From Mariniphaga sp963747515 (GTDB lineage: Bacteria > Bacteroidota > Bacteroidia > Bacteroidales > Prolixibacteraceae), in assembly GCA_963747515.1 (NCBI GenBank), contig CAVVFN010000008.1, positions 1 through 64,000 of the forward strand: 64,000 nucleotides of DNA, in the 5' to 3' direction. Position 1 is the first letter of the stretch. Every line of letters starts with the position of its first letter. Both the position numbers and the translations under genes were made by a program. Below, piece by piece: positions 11,766-20,145 of the stretch. The notes below the pieces were generated by a model that saw nothing but the letters and a program-made list of their open reading frames with translations, ran no database searches and was not told the origin of the DNA.

Positions 11766-12422
11766 TTAAATATTTTTGGATGGATCGAAACGTATTTCAG
11801 GGATTATTTTTATCAGCATTTCCCTTACTGTTTCGTTCATTTCGGGATTGGTATTATCCACAGCAATAAAAGGATTTTCCGGTACTTCGAATGGAGAAGA
11901 TATTCCGGTAAAGTTTTTAATTTCACCTGCCCTGGCTTTTTTATACAATCCTTTGGGATCACGTTGTTCACAGATTTCAATTGGGGTATTTACGAATACT
12001 TCCAGGAAATCGTCTTCGCCAATTATTTCACGCGCCATCTGTCGCATTTCGTTGGTTGGGCTTATGAATGCACATATTAATATAATGCCGCAATTCATAA
12101 ACAACTTGGATACTTCGGCTATGCGGCGTATGTTTTCCATCCGGTCTTCCTCGGTAAATTTGAGGTTTTTGTTTATTCCCGAACGTACATTATCACCATC
12201 CAGTATCTGGCAAAAATAATTGAGTTCAAACAACCGCTTTTCCAATAAGCTGGCAAGGGTTGTTTTTCCTGAACCGGAAAGACCGGTAAACCAGATTACC
12301 TTAGCCTGCTGCTTCAGGTAAATTTCTTTTGCCTTACGGTCTCGGATTTTATCAAATACGGTGTAAATGTTGTTTGCCAATTCTTCTTTTGTTTTTGGTT
12401 GTTCGATTGTTGATACTGTCAT
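11766..12422 (-). CDS. cysC: Adenylylsulfate kinase (CysC)
   Basis: Intact 218-residue ORF. The P-loop GLSGSGKTTLASLLEKRLF lies at about residues 49-67, then DGDNVRSGINKNLKFTEEDR (the APS-binding DGDN/R motif), then IRRIAEVSKLF and AFISPTNEMRQMAR. These are all canonical APS kinase motifs, and the length fits. It phosphorylates APS to PAPS, the donor for the sulfotransferase at 2.9-3.9 kb. It lies between cysQ and cysD in the same orientation. A second kinase domain is fused to CysN. This is one of the few undamaged genes in the left 13 kb. Confidence 0.95.
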   Translation of the reverse strand: MTVSTIEQPKTKEELANNIYTVFDKIRDRKAKEIYLKQQAKVIWFTGLSGSGKTTLASLLEKRLFELNYFCQILDGDNVRSGINKNLKFTEEDRMENIRRIAEVSKLFMNCGIILICAFISPTNEMRQMAREIIGEDDFLEVFVNTPIEICEQRDPKGLYKKARAGEIKNFTGISSPFEVPENPFIAVDNTNPEMNETVREMLIKIIPEIRFDPSKNI

Positions 12423-12496
12423 TGTTTTGGTTGTTATGAGTTGTTATTATTATTTACTTCCTAAATTACTGGCAGGGTGCTGGTTGCTTGTAATTT

Positions 12497-13321
12497 TTAC
12501 TTTACGATGAAAAATGGGTTTAAAAGATTTTCCTTATTATAGGTTAGCTCTCCGGATAAATCTGTCAAATATAACTTTTTTCCGGCAGCATTGGCAATTG
12601 CATGCCCGGCAGCGGTATCCCATTCCATGGTAGGTCCGAAACGCGGGTATTCATATGCAGCTCCTTCGGCCACCAGGCATATTTTTAGAGAGCTGCCTTG
12701 TGAAACCGTGTTTACTTCTCCGTATTCCTGTTTCAGGTTATTGATGTATTCTTCGGTTTCAGAGCTCATGTGTGAGCGGCTTCCAACAACGGTATAGGTG
12801 TCGGGCAAAATGGCAGTTGGAAGTTTTTGTCCGGCAACAGTTAATTCATCCAATGTAAGCGAGGCATCTGCACCGGTAATTTTCCATGCCCCCTGCCCTG
12901 ATATTCCGACATATAATGTTTCATTTACAGGAACATATATCACACCTGCTGTGGGTTTACCCTGTGAAATAGTCCCTTCCGGCATTTCACCGGGTGAACC
13001 GTTTTCTATAAGGGCTATATTGACTGTAAATTCTCCGTTTCGCTTAATAAATTCTTTCGTACCGTCCAAAGGATCAACCAACCAGAATGTTTCCCAATTT
13101 TTCCGGGTTTCATAAGGAATCGATTTTCCTTCTTCACTTAGGATTGGCAATCCTGTTGTTTCCAGATGGTGCATTATAACCTTATGAGCAGCTTTATCGG
13201 CTATGGTAAGCGGTGAATTGTCGGCTTTCCGTTCAACAGAAAAATCGGCTGCCGGGTCATTGTAAATTTTCAGAATTTCCCGGCCCGCAAGGATGGCGGC
13301 AGTAATGGCTTTGTTTATCAT
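12497..13321 (-). CDS. cysQ: 3'(2'),5'-bisphosphate nucleotidase (CysQ)
   Basis: Intact 274-residue ORF of the inositol-monophosphatase superfamily. It has the metal-binding motif VDPLDGTKEFIKRNGEF at about residues 80-96, the acidic cluster LPILSEEGK at about 58-66, and the C-terminal WDTAAGHAIANAAG motif. CysQ hydrolyses PAP, the by-product of PAPS-dependent sulfation, to AMP, which relieves inhibition of sulfotransferases. It is the first gene of the minus-strand sulfate-activation run, 74 bp upstream of cysC. Start ATG at 13321; no alternative needed. Confidence 0.95.
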   Translation of the reverse strand: MINKAITAAILAGREILKIYNDPAADFSVERKADNSPLTIADKAAHKVIMHHLETTGLPILSEEGKSIPYETRKNWETFWLVDPLDGTKEFIKRNGEFTVNIALIENGSPGEMPEGTISQGKPTAGVIYVPVNETLYVGISGQGAWKITGADASLTLDELTVAGQKLPTAILPDTYTVVGSRSHMSSETEEYINNLKQEYGEVNTVSQGSSLKICLVAEGAAYEYPRFGPTMEWDTAAGHAIANAAGKKLYLTDLSGELTYNKENLLNPFFIVK

Positions 13322-13506
13322 TAGATTTAAAGTACTAAATTTTGCTGGTTTCTTGTTGCTCTTGCTGGTTTGCTGGATTATTAGATACCTGGATTTTCAG
13401 ATTATTGGACTTTTATACTTCCCGACATCTGGGTAATCCAAAAATCCATAAGTACAGAAAATGTTAATTAAAAAGTAGAGTGGTTGCACGTTGCTGGTTG
13501 CTTGCA
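13322..13506. other. Intergenic region with scattered GTTGCTG units
   Basis: No gene seen. Short TTGCTGGTT/TTGTTGCTCTTGCTGG stretches lie at about 13341-13375 and 13484-13503. A small imperfect inverted repeat around CTGGATTTTCAGATTATTGG/CCAAAAATCCA lies at about 13390-13450. Confidence 0.5.
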
Positions 13507-15024
13507 TCAAAGCTTATATACTTTTTCTCCACCCTCTTTCATCATATTCCGCATATCAACAACCATATTTGCATGCTTCTGAATAAATTCTACATCAAAA
13601 ACACTGTGATTGGTTGTTAGTACCACAACATCTCAGCCTAAGGTTTCTTCAGTAAGCTCTACAGATTCGTATTTCACACCATCCACTGTAACCTTCGGAA
13701 TAAACGGATCGTGATATTGCACATTTCCCCCTTTATGGCGGCAATTTCCATAATTTCCAGTGCAGGTGATTCCCGCTCGTCGTTAATATTCGGCTTGTAG
13801 GCCACACCCAGGAATAAAACCGTACTGCCGTTCACTGCTTTTTTATGGCGGTTGAGGGCGGTGGCAATTTTAATGTACATGTAGTGCGGCATGCGCATGT
13901 TGATGTGGCCTGCGGCATGAATCATGGAAAGGTCGAAATTGTAGCGTTTGGCAATGTGCTCGAGGTAAAACGGGTCGAGCGGTATGCAGTGGCCACCGAT
14001 TCCCGGCCCCGGGTAGAATGCCTGGAACCCGAAGGGCTTGGTTTTGGCTGCATCAATTACTTCCCATATGTTGATGTCCATTTTTCCGGCCAGTAAAGCC
14101 AGTTCGTTAATGAGACTGATGTTTACCAGCCGGTAGGTATTTTCCAGAATCTTCACCATTTCGGCTACGCGCGGTGAGCTTACCGGGTAAATGTGGTCGA
14201 TGGCTTTTTTATACAGCGCCTCCCCTATTTCCAGCCCGTCGGGTGTCATTGCCCCCAGCACCTTTGGCGTGTTGCGGGTGTGGAACTGCTTGTTGCCGGG
14301 ATCGACGCGTTCGGGGGAGTATGCTAACCAGAAGTCGATGCCGTGTTTGAAAGGGTTTGTTGTTGTTTCAGGTTTATGTGGTTCATTTAGTTTATTTGGT
14401 TTATGTTGTTCATTTGGTTTATGTTGTTCATTTTGTTCATGTTGTGATGGTTCAGAATAGTTTGAAGAGGTTCGAAAATGGCGGTTCATTTGGTTTATGT
14501 TGTTTCTCTTCTTGTCTTGTGTCTTGTGTCTCTTTGTCTTGTGTCTTCCTTTTAAGTGGATTGTGGATTGATTCGGCTTCTATGATGGGCAACATAAAGT
14601 CCTCCGTTGTAGTTGGATACGTGGTGCTTTCCAGGCAGACAAAAGTGCCGGGTTTCATGTTGCGGCCAATCTCGATGCAGGCGCTTTCGATGTAGCTCAT
14701 GTCGGGTTTTTTGAACCGGTCGAGGGGCGTGGGCACGGCAATGATAAGGGCATCGCAGTCGGCCATGCGCGAGAAGTCGGTGGTGGCACACAGCGCCACG
14801 TTATCGACAACTTCCTTTAGTACTGCATCGCGGATGTCCTTAATGTAATTTTTCCCGTGGTTGATGCTGTCGACCTTTTCGGGGTTCTTATCGAAGCCGA
14901 TGGTCTTTACCCCTGCTTCGGCAAAATTAACGGCGAGCGGAAGGCCTACGTAGCCGAGACCGATGATGCCGATGACCTCTGCATTGTTGTGGATTTTAGA
15001 GAGGATTTGGTGCTTATGGTTCAT
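13507..15024 (-). pseudogene. UDP-sugar (UDP-GlcNAc/ManNAc-type) dehydrogenase, copy 1, with lesions
   Basis: Near-identical to the intact copy at 21414-22916. The Rossmann motif GIIGLGYVGLPLAVNFAEAG is followed by AVPTPLDRFKKPD, then YSPERVDPGN, the catalytic PGPGIGGHCIPLDPFY region (Cys), and LGVAYKPNINDERESPA. Compared with copy 2 it has an extra base near 14480, a missing base near 13730 and an in-frame TGA near 13635. These are three independent lesions: a real pseudogene, or consensus errors in a duplicated region. The start is taken at MNHKHQILS (15024), because the 12 codons before it are a CACGAATT-type repeat. The central linker carries inserted repeats. Confidence 0.75.
14371..14549 (+). 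repeat. Mosaic repeat block inside dehydrogenase copy 1
   Basis: On the plus strand: 9-mers GGTTTATGTGGTTCATTT..., then AGTTTGAAGAGGTTCGAAAA, then GGTTCATTTGGTTTATGTTG, then TCTTGTG-type heptamers. The order and orientation match the large intergenic arrays. It has 18 bp (two 9-mers) more than the block in copy 2, plus one frame-breaking base. Confidence 0.85.
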
Positions 15025-15068
15025 TGATAAATAGATTACACGAATTTTTACGAATTTCACGAAAGGTA

Positions 15069-15443
15069 CTAATTAGCGAGCCGGTAGTATTTCAGCGATG
15101 GCATTCCAAAATTCACCAGTAACCCTAATCTGAAATTTGTAGCCTTGATATTGTTTAGTGTCTGCTGTTTATTTGCTTCTATAGTAAAATTTGTCGCTTT
15201 TAATTCAACTATTATAGAGTCGAAACAGACAAAATCGGCTCTGAAATATTTATTCAGTGGCTTATTGTCGTAGTATATAGTTAATTTCTTTTCTTTTTCG
15301 TATGGTATACAGGCATTCTTGAATTCTATTTCGAGCGCTTCTGAATAAACACTTTCAAGGAAACCTGGACCCAATTTACTATGAACTTCCATACAGGCCC
15401 CAATTATTTTATAGCTTTCGTCTTTGAATATAATTTCTGTCAT
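15069..15443 (-). CDS. GxxExxY family protein
   Basis: Intact 124-residue ORF with YKIIGACMEVHSKLGPGFLE (the GxxxEVH...LGPGFLE signature, residues 11-30), VYSEALEIEF (the xYxxAL segment), then ADFVCFDSIIVELKA with a D...E-x-K arrangement. It closes NFGMPSLKYYRLAN. The family is small and common in Bacteroidota, often in several copies, and is considered PD-(D/E)XK nuclease-like by fold; its role is not established. Flanks hold degenerate 'TTACACGAATTTTTACGAATTTCACG' type sequence. Truncated paralogues follow the second dehydrogenase copy at 22.96-23.2 kb. Confidence 0.9.
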   Translation of the reverse strand: MTEIIFKDESYKIIGACMEVHSKLGPGFLESVYSEALEIEFKNACIPYEKEKKLTIYYDNKPLNKYFRADFVCFDSIIVELKATNFTIEANKQQTLNNIKATNFRLGLLVNFGMPSLKYYRLAN

Positions 15444-15470
15444 GGAAGACTTCGTGTAATTCGTTAATAT

Positions 15471-15965
15471 TTACAGATATTCCCTTAGATCAGGTATTGG
15501 TTTGGTAGGTTCACTATGGACAATTGATTTTATCCTAATTTGATACTGATTCTCATATTGTATTAACTCTCTTTTTGTTGGAATATAGTTAGATATAATA
15601 AAAGCATGTTCATAAACCCTTCGGTTGCAATCCGCCACAAACAATTCAATAATTTCCTTATATTCAATTCTATTATTTTTCGTCCACGCAAGTTGCTCAG
15701 CAGCTTCATCAATTCGTATTCCTTTTAATTCGACCAATAAAGCAGCGCATTTTTGATTACCCTTTAATAAAAACATTCCATCGCAACGTTTTTTATCATT
15801 GCAGATACAGCCATCGATTACCAAAGCTTTTGCTTCTTCCCCATGTTTTGGTATAAGCCGGGTCTTGATGCCATTTTCTTCGAAAATTAAAGCCCCGTCA
15901 CACAATGCATGAGGGTTTCCCCGAGATTGGCAAACACAATTTTCGTACTTGCCGATGTTAATCAT
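15471..15965 (-). CDS. Putative PD-(D/E)XK-type nuclease, partner of AAA ATPase
   Basis: Intact 164-residue ORF, family not recognised. A plausible restriction-endonuclease-like core is C61-D62-GMFLL...LLV-E79-L-K81, i.e. D-x16-E-x-K preceded by a predicted beta strand. IDEAAEQLAWT resembles the helix after the ExK strand. The N-terminal half is cysteine-rich (C10, C12, C22, C53, C55, C61), which suggests bound metal. Its ATG overlaps the ATPase stop by 8 bp, so the two are translationally coupled and probably work as one two-component system. Nuclease activity is inferred, not shown. Confidence 0.6.
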   Translation of the reverse strand: MINIGKYENCVCQSRGNPHALCDGALIFEENGIKTRLIPKHGEEAKALVIDGCICNDKKRCDGMFLLKGNQKCAALLVELKGIRIDEAAEQLAWTKNNRIEYKEIIELFVADCNRRVYEHAFIISNYIPTKRELIQYENQYQIRIKSIVHSEPTKPIPDLREYL

Positions 15966-17190
15966 GAGACTGATTTTCCCACTGAATATCCCTCATTTTA
16001 TCGTATATTTTTGTCAGATTATTGAAAGGATGAATCAGTCTGTCATCTAACAGATTTAATTCAGTGTCCAATAAAGAAATTACTTCATTGCCAGTCATAT
16101 ACCAGGCAGCAACTTCAGATGGAGATAGCGGTAAAATTTGCCTGATTTCTTTATCTTCCAGCGGGAACTCTTTAATATGATCGCGTTGAAGATGATTATT
16201 TACAGACTCCACGATATATGGACTATGTGTAGTCAAAATAAATTGGGTATTAGGAAAAGCTGAAAGTAAATCGCCTACAACACGTCGTTGCCATTCCGGG
16301 TGTAAATGTAAATCTATCTCATCAATTAAAACTATTGCGGGAGCATCCAAAGGATTCTTCATCTGGGGGTTTGCCAATGCCATTCGTGATGAAAGATCAA
16401 TTATTAAAGAAAGTAATGTCTTATACCCATCACTCAATTGCATAATATCCAAAACTTCCTGATTCATTTTAACAGCAAAACGCAATGGGCGAATCATAAT
16501 ATGAGGTTCTGAAATATCAGGAAAGACCTTTGTAATTGCTCTTCGTACTGCTTCCAGTTCGGGCAACCTAAAATCAAAATTTTTCTTTTCCCTTTGAATA
16601 CGGTTTTCTTCATTTTCCTTGTTGTAGAACCACACGAAAGCCGACTTGAATCTACTTGCAGCATTCAGTGCATTTTCCATGGCTTCAAATCGTTGGTGCG
16701 TTTTAGGAAAACCTCTTCTTCGTAATGGGACATTAAGGAGTGCCCTGCTTACCCCGTAATATGAAAAAACCGGTAACTGATAATTTTGACCTTCATTAAA
16801 TGGATTAATAATGTTTTCATCAAGATATCTTTTCAACCTGGTTAATCCGATTGCAGAAGGAATTTCTTCGGTCGTTTTTTTACTTTTGTCCCTTCTGAAT
16901 GTGCGGTCCCAAATCAAATTATTATCCGTTTCAATACGCACACGGGTATAGGGTAAAAGATGATTATTTAATTGCCGTAAATCAGATGCTTTAAATGATA
17001 TACCTGATACTTTAGGCAAATGGGTTAGAATAGTTCCCAGGCCAATGGAAATTGCATCGAGAACAGATGTTTTTCCCGTTCCGTTCTCGCCTACAAGTAA
17101 AGTAAGCCTTTTGCCAAACTTCATATGAATCTTTTCCTTTGCCCGGAAATTATTAACTATCAATTTATCAATATGCATCGATATTGCCAT
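15958..17190 (-). CDS. AAA family ATPase (OLD/PtuA-like, SMC-type)
   Basis: Intact 410-residue ORF. Walker A is GENGTGKTS at residues 34-42. The ABC-type signature region is QLSDGYKTLLSLI (251-263), Walker B IVLIDEIDLHLHPEW (286-300), and the H-loop LTTHSPYIVESV (319-330). The insert between Walker A and the signature is about 210 residues, as in AAA_15/AAA_21 ATPases of the OLD, PtuA and retron-effector type. There is no TOPRIM domain after the ATPase, so it is not a full OLD nuclease. The downstream overlapping gene encodes a putative nuclease, which would supply the effector. Function likely anti-phage by analogy with Septu; not proven. Confidence 0.85.
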   Translation of the reverse strand: MAISMHIDKLIVNNFRAKEKIHMKFGKRLTLLVGENGTGKTSVLDAISIGLGTILTHLPKVSGISFKASDLRQLNNHLLPYTRVRIETDNNLIWDRTFRRDKSKKTTEEIPSAIGLTRLKRYLDENIINPFNEGQNYQLPVFSYYGVSRALLNVPLRRRGFPKTHQRFEAMENALNAASRFKSAFVWFYNKENEENRIQREKKNFDFRLPELEAVRRAITKVFPDISEPHIMIRPLRFAVKMNQEVLDIMQLSDGYKTLLSLIIDLSSRMALANPQMKNPLDAPAIVLIDEIDLHLHPEWQRRVVGDLLSAFPNTQFILTTHSPYIVESVNNHLQRDHIKEFPLEDKEIRQILPLSPSEVAAWYMTGNEVISLLDTELNLLDDRLIHPFNNLTKIYDKMRDIQWENQSHD

Positions 17191-17284
17191 TTTAAATCAG
17201 GCTAAAGTTAAAACGAATTTTGACATGTTAAAAATAATTTGCTTGTGGTTAAAAAAAAACCTTGATTATGGGTATTCAGTTTTA

Positions 17285-18359
17285 TTATTTAAAGTAAGCT
17301 TTATACCAATTTATAAACTTTCCTATTCCTAATTGGACTGGTGTATGGGGTTTGTATCCTAAATTCTCTACAATCTGAAACATCTGCCTCTGTTCTGGGA
17401 ACGTCCCCGGGCTGCATGGGCAGGAATTGTTTTTCAGCTTCTTTTCCCAGGTGGGTTTCGATGGCTGAGATGTATTCCATGAGCTGCACGGGAGAGGAGT
17501 TGCCGATGTTGTAGATTTTGTAGGGAGAGCCCCCTCTAACTCCTCCCAAGGGGGAGGATTGGGAAGAAGAAATATTGTCTTTGCTTAATTCTTCCTGAGT
17601 GGATGATGGTGGGTTGTCGATAACCCGTTTTACGCCTTCAACGATGTCGTTTACATACGTGAAATCACGTACCATGTTGCCGTTGTTGAAGACCTGGATG
17701 GGCTGGTTTTCGAGGATGGCTTTTGTAAACAGGAACAGTGCCATGTCGGGGCGACCCCAGGGGCCGTAAACGGTAAAGAACCGGAGGCCGGTGGTGGGAA
17801 GTCCAAACAGGTGGCTGTAGGTGTGTGCCATCAGCTCGTTGCTTTTCTTGGTGGCGGCATACAGGCTTATGGGATGGTCTACGCTGTCGGTGGTGCTTAG
17901 CGGCATTTTTGTGTTGTTACCATATACGCTGGAGGAGCTTGCATACGCCAGGTGCTTTATGTTGTGGTGGCGGCAGGCTTCCAGGATGTTCATAAATCCT
18001 ACGATGTTGCTGCTGATGTAGGCATGCGGATTTTGCAGGCTGTAACGCACCCCGGCCTGTGCCGCCAGGTTGCATACCTTATCGAATTTCTCCTGCTCAA
18101 ACAGTTTATTCAGCTGCTCCCGGTCCTCCAGGTTCATACGCAAAAAGCTATAGTTCGGGTACTTTGTGCTTTGTACTTTGGTGTACCACTGCTCTGCCTC
18201 GCGGGAGATGCCTGTTTCAGCCAGCCGGGCGTATTTCAGGTTCACATCGTAGTAGTCGTTGATGTTGTCAATTCCCACCACGGTGTCGCCCCGTTCAATC
18301 AGTTTTTTTGCCAGGTGGAAGCCGATGAATCCGGCAGTGCCGGTTATTAATATTTTCAT
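17285..18359 (-). CDS. UDP-glucuronate 4-epimerase-like SDR, 3' frameshift
   Basis: N-terminal NAD motif GTAGFIGFHLAKKLIERGD (residues 7-25), HLAYASSSSVYG (catalytic Ser region), SLYAATKKSNELMAHTYSHL (YxxxK), and LRFFTVYGPWGRPDMALFLF typical of UDP-GlcA/UDP-Glc epimerases. A frameshift near 17390 replaces the natural tail. In the other frame it continues ENLGYKPHTPVQLGIGKFIN and ends WYKAYFK at 17285. A hydrophilic stretch SSSQSSPLGGVRGG before PYKIYNIGN is longer than usual and is encoded by a purine-rich repeat-like sequence (17525-17570). It would supply galacturonate-type sugar nucleotides for the glycan. Confidence 0.85.
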
Positions 18360-18401
18360 TGTTAAAAATTACACAGATTGATACGAATTACACAAATTAA
18401 C

Positions 18402-19664
18402 TTACACCACAAACTTTTCAAGATCTTCTTTCCATTTCAGGAATCCTTTATCATCGTATTTATAATCATGAAGAATGCGGGTAAAGTTTTCTTCGTTTTG
18501 ACTCAGGTAACTCATTTTACCAGTTTCATTTATCTGGTTGATTGTTTCCTTAATTATCTCAAGTACATTTTTCAGTTCCCGCTTTTCGTTTCTTGCTCTC
18601 CAGATATAAGAGGCCTCGCTGGTGTTAATGGTTTCCCACACAAAATAAGCACTTTCACTTCCGGGCAGCAGGAACAAAAATGAAAAGGGTTTATTCACTA
18701 TCCTCAGCTTCATTGTTTGGTGGTCATGCTTTCCTGCCAGAAATTTAAGGTGTCTGTAATGTTTAGCATTAGTTATTTTCAGTATATCTTCTATAAGTTT
18801 GTTGGAATCATGGTAAAACGCACTTATACAATTACCTGAATCGTTAGTATAACTATCCAATGACTGAAGAGTAATTCCTGAATCACTTTTTCGCTGTCTG
18901 CCAATTGACTTTTTTAAACTGTTTAGTTTTACCTTTTCTAAATAGCTGTCGTTTATCTTTTCAATTTCCGGCGACTGTACTTCATTTATTTCAGGATTTT
19001 CTCCATTTCCGTTGATTTTAACCGTAACCTGGATTTTTTTCTTACCCAAAACATTGGCAAAATACTCCTTTACGGCATCGTATTCTTCCTTAATAAATTC
19101 ATTATAAACAATAATTTCAAGAGGATTCTTCAGGTCTTTAAATTTCCGGGTAAAAGCAACACATCCGGTCCTGAATTCCAGTTTTGCAAAAGATACAGTA
19201 AACGTTTCGTTTATATTCACCCGTTTTGGTTCAGGAATAAGTCCTTTGAGGTTATTCCATTCCGTAGTTTCAGGTTCGTAAGCCCTTCTTGTATATGCAA
19301 CTGCAGGTTTTGTATTATTCGCAGTATTTTTCGGAGAATAAACGGCATCCTTGTTTTTTTCTGTGCGTAGAAGCAGCAAACCTTCTGTGCTTAAGCTGAG
19401 TAAATCGATTTCATTCACTTCCAGTAGTTGGTTGCATCTGCTTTGCTGTTGAGCATCAAAGTATCCTTCCTTTTTAAAGTAAGCAACAACTTTAGCATGA
19501 ATTCTTCTTTCTTCCGGAAAATATTTTGTTACCAATACCCTTATATACGCCGGAGAGGAAATGGGTCGCGAATCTAATTGCAGCGCATCTATCTTCACAT
19601 AGCTGCCATCGGCTATCCAGGACTTATTCCCAATTATTTTCACTATAAGTTCGGTTCCAGTCAT
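18402..19664 (-). CDS. Unrecognised 420-residue protein
   Basis: Long intact ORF, no family recognised. No signal peptide or membrane segment is seen. The N-terminal 60 residues are beta-rich (SYVKIDALQLDSRPISSPAY). The middle (about 215-260) is lysine/glutamate-rich and probably a linker or coiled coil. The C-terminal part, with YRHLKFLAGKHDHQTMKLRI and SFLFLLPGSESAYFVWETIN, looks like a compact mixed domain, ending in helices. It lies directly downstream of a 3'-truncated dehydrogenase fragment (stop to start 1-2 bp) and upstream of the epimerase. Both edges are close to CACGAATT-type repeats, so it may be an inserted cargo gene. Confidence 0.6.
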   Translation of the reverse strand: MTGTELIVKIIGNKSWIADGSYVKIDALQLDSRPISSPAYIRVLVTKYFPEERRIHAKVVAYFKKEGYFDAQQQSRCNQLLEVNEIDLLSLSTEGLLLLRTEKNKDAVYSPKNTANNTKPAVAYTRRAYEPETTEWNNLKGLIPEPKRVNINETFTVSFAKLEFRTGCVAFTRKFKDLKNPLEIIVYNEFIKEEYDAVKEYFANVLGKKKIQVTVKINGNGENPEINEVQSPEIEKINDSYLEKVKLNSLKKSIGRQRKSDSGITLQSLDSYTNDSGNCISAFYHDSNKLIEDILKITNAKHYRHLKFLAGKHDHQTMKLRIVNKPFSFLFLLPGSESAYFVWETINTSEASYIWRARNEKRELKNVLEIIKETINQINETGKMSYLSQNEENFTRILHDYKYDDKGFLKWKEDLEKFVV

Positions 19665-19665
19665 T

Positions 19666-19905
19666 TTAATGAATGCAAAGAATCATTCGGTTCAAAAGGC
19701 CGCATCGCGGATTTATGTCCTTAATGTAATTTTTACCGTGGTTGATGCTGTCGACCTTTTCGGGGTTCTTGTCGAAGCCGATGGTTTTTACTCCTGCTTC
19801 GGCGAAGTTAACGGCGAGCGGGAGGCCTACGTAGCCGAGACCGATGATGCCGACGGTTTCGGTGTTGGCGGCGATTTTTGAGAGAATGGTTTGTTTATGA
19901 TTCAT
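19666..19905 (-). pseudogene. UDP-sugar dehydrogenase, third copy, N-terminal fragment
   Basis: It reads MNHKQTILSKIAANTETVGI, then the same GLGYVGLPLAVNFAEAG motif and NPEKVDSINHGKNYIKDI as the full copies. Homology ends abruptly after KDI and is replaced by 15 unrelated residues. At the junction TCCGCGATGC is shared with the full gene shifted by a few bases, which suggests an illegitimate recombination endpoint. It lacks the catalytic and C-terminal domains and must be non-functional. Confidence 0.85.
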
Positions 19906-20145
19906 GTTTACTTAAAATGTGCTTTGTTGATGAGACTGCTTCGGCCATCAACTGACTGCATTTATCATCTGTAGTTAGCGGCCTCGCAGAGTCGTGCTCC
20001 AAATGTTGATTCTTGTATAAGTTTATGTCTTGTTTTGATTCTTTTTCATGGCAGGATTCCGCGAGGGCTGCAGGCCGATTATATCATGCGCTGAAAAAAA
20101 GTGCAGCCTTTTCAATCGGGCTGCTGCCCGTGGCGGTCTCATGCC
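19906..20145. other. Intergenic region without recognised gene
   Basis: 240 bp without a convincing ORF. It contains GCGGCCTCGCAGAGTCGTGC and GCAGGATTCCGCGAGGGCTG segments of higher GC content than their surroundings, possibly remnants of another dispersed element. Nothing assigned. Confidence 0.4.

Noticed and set aside
18059..18350. ORFs antisense to the epimerase, CopB, Wzi-like and dehydrogenase genes
   Set aside because: They are shadows of GC-richer coding sequence on the opposite strand and show no family motifs.
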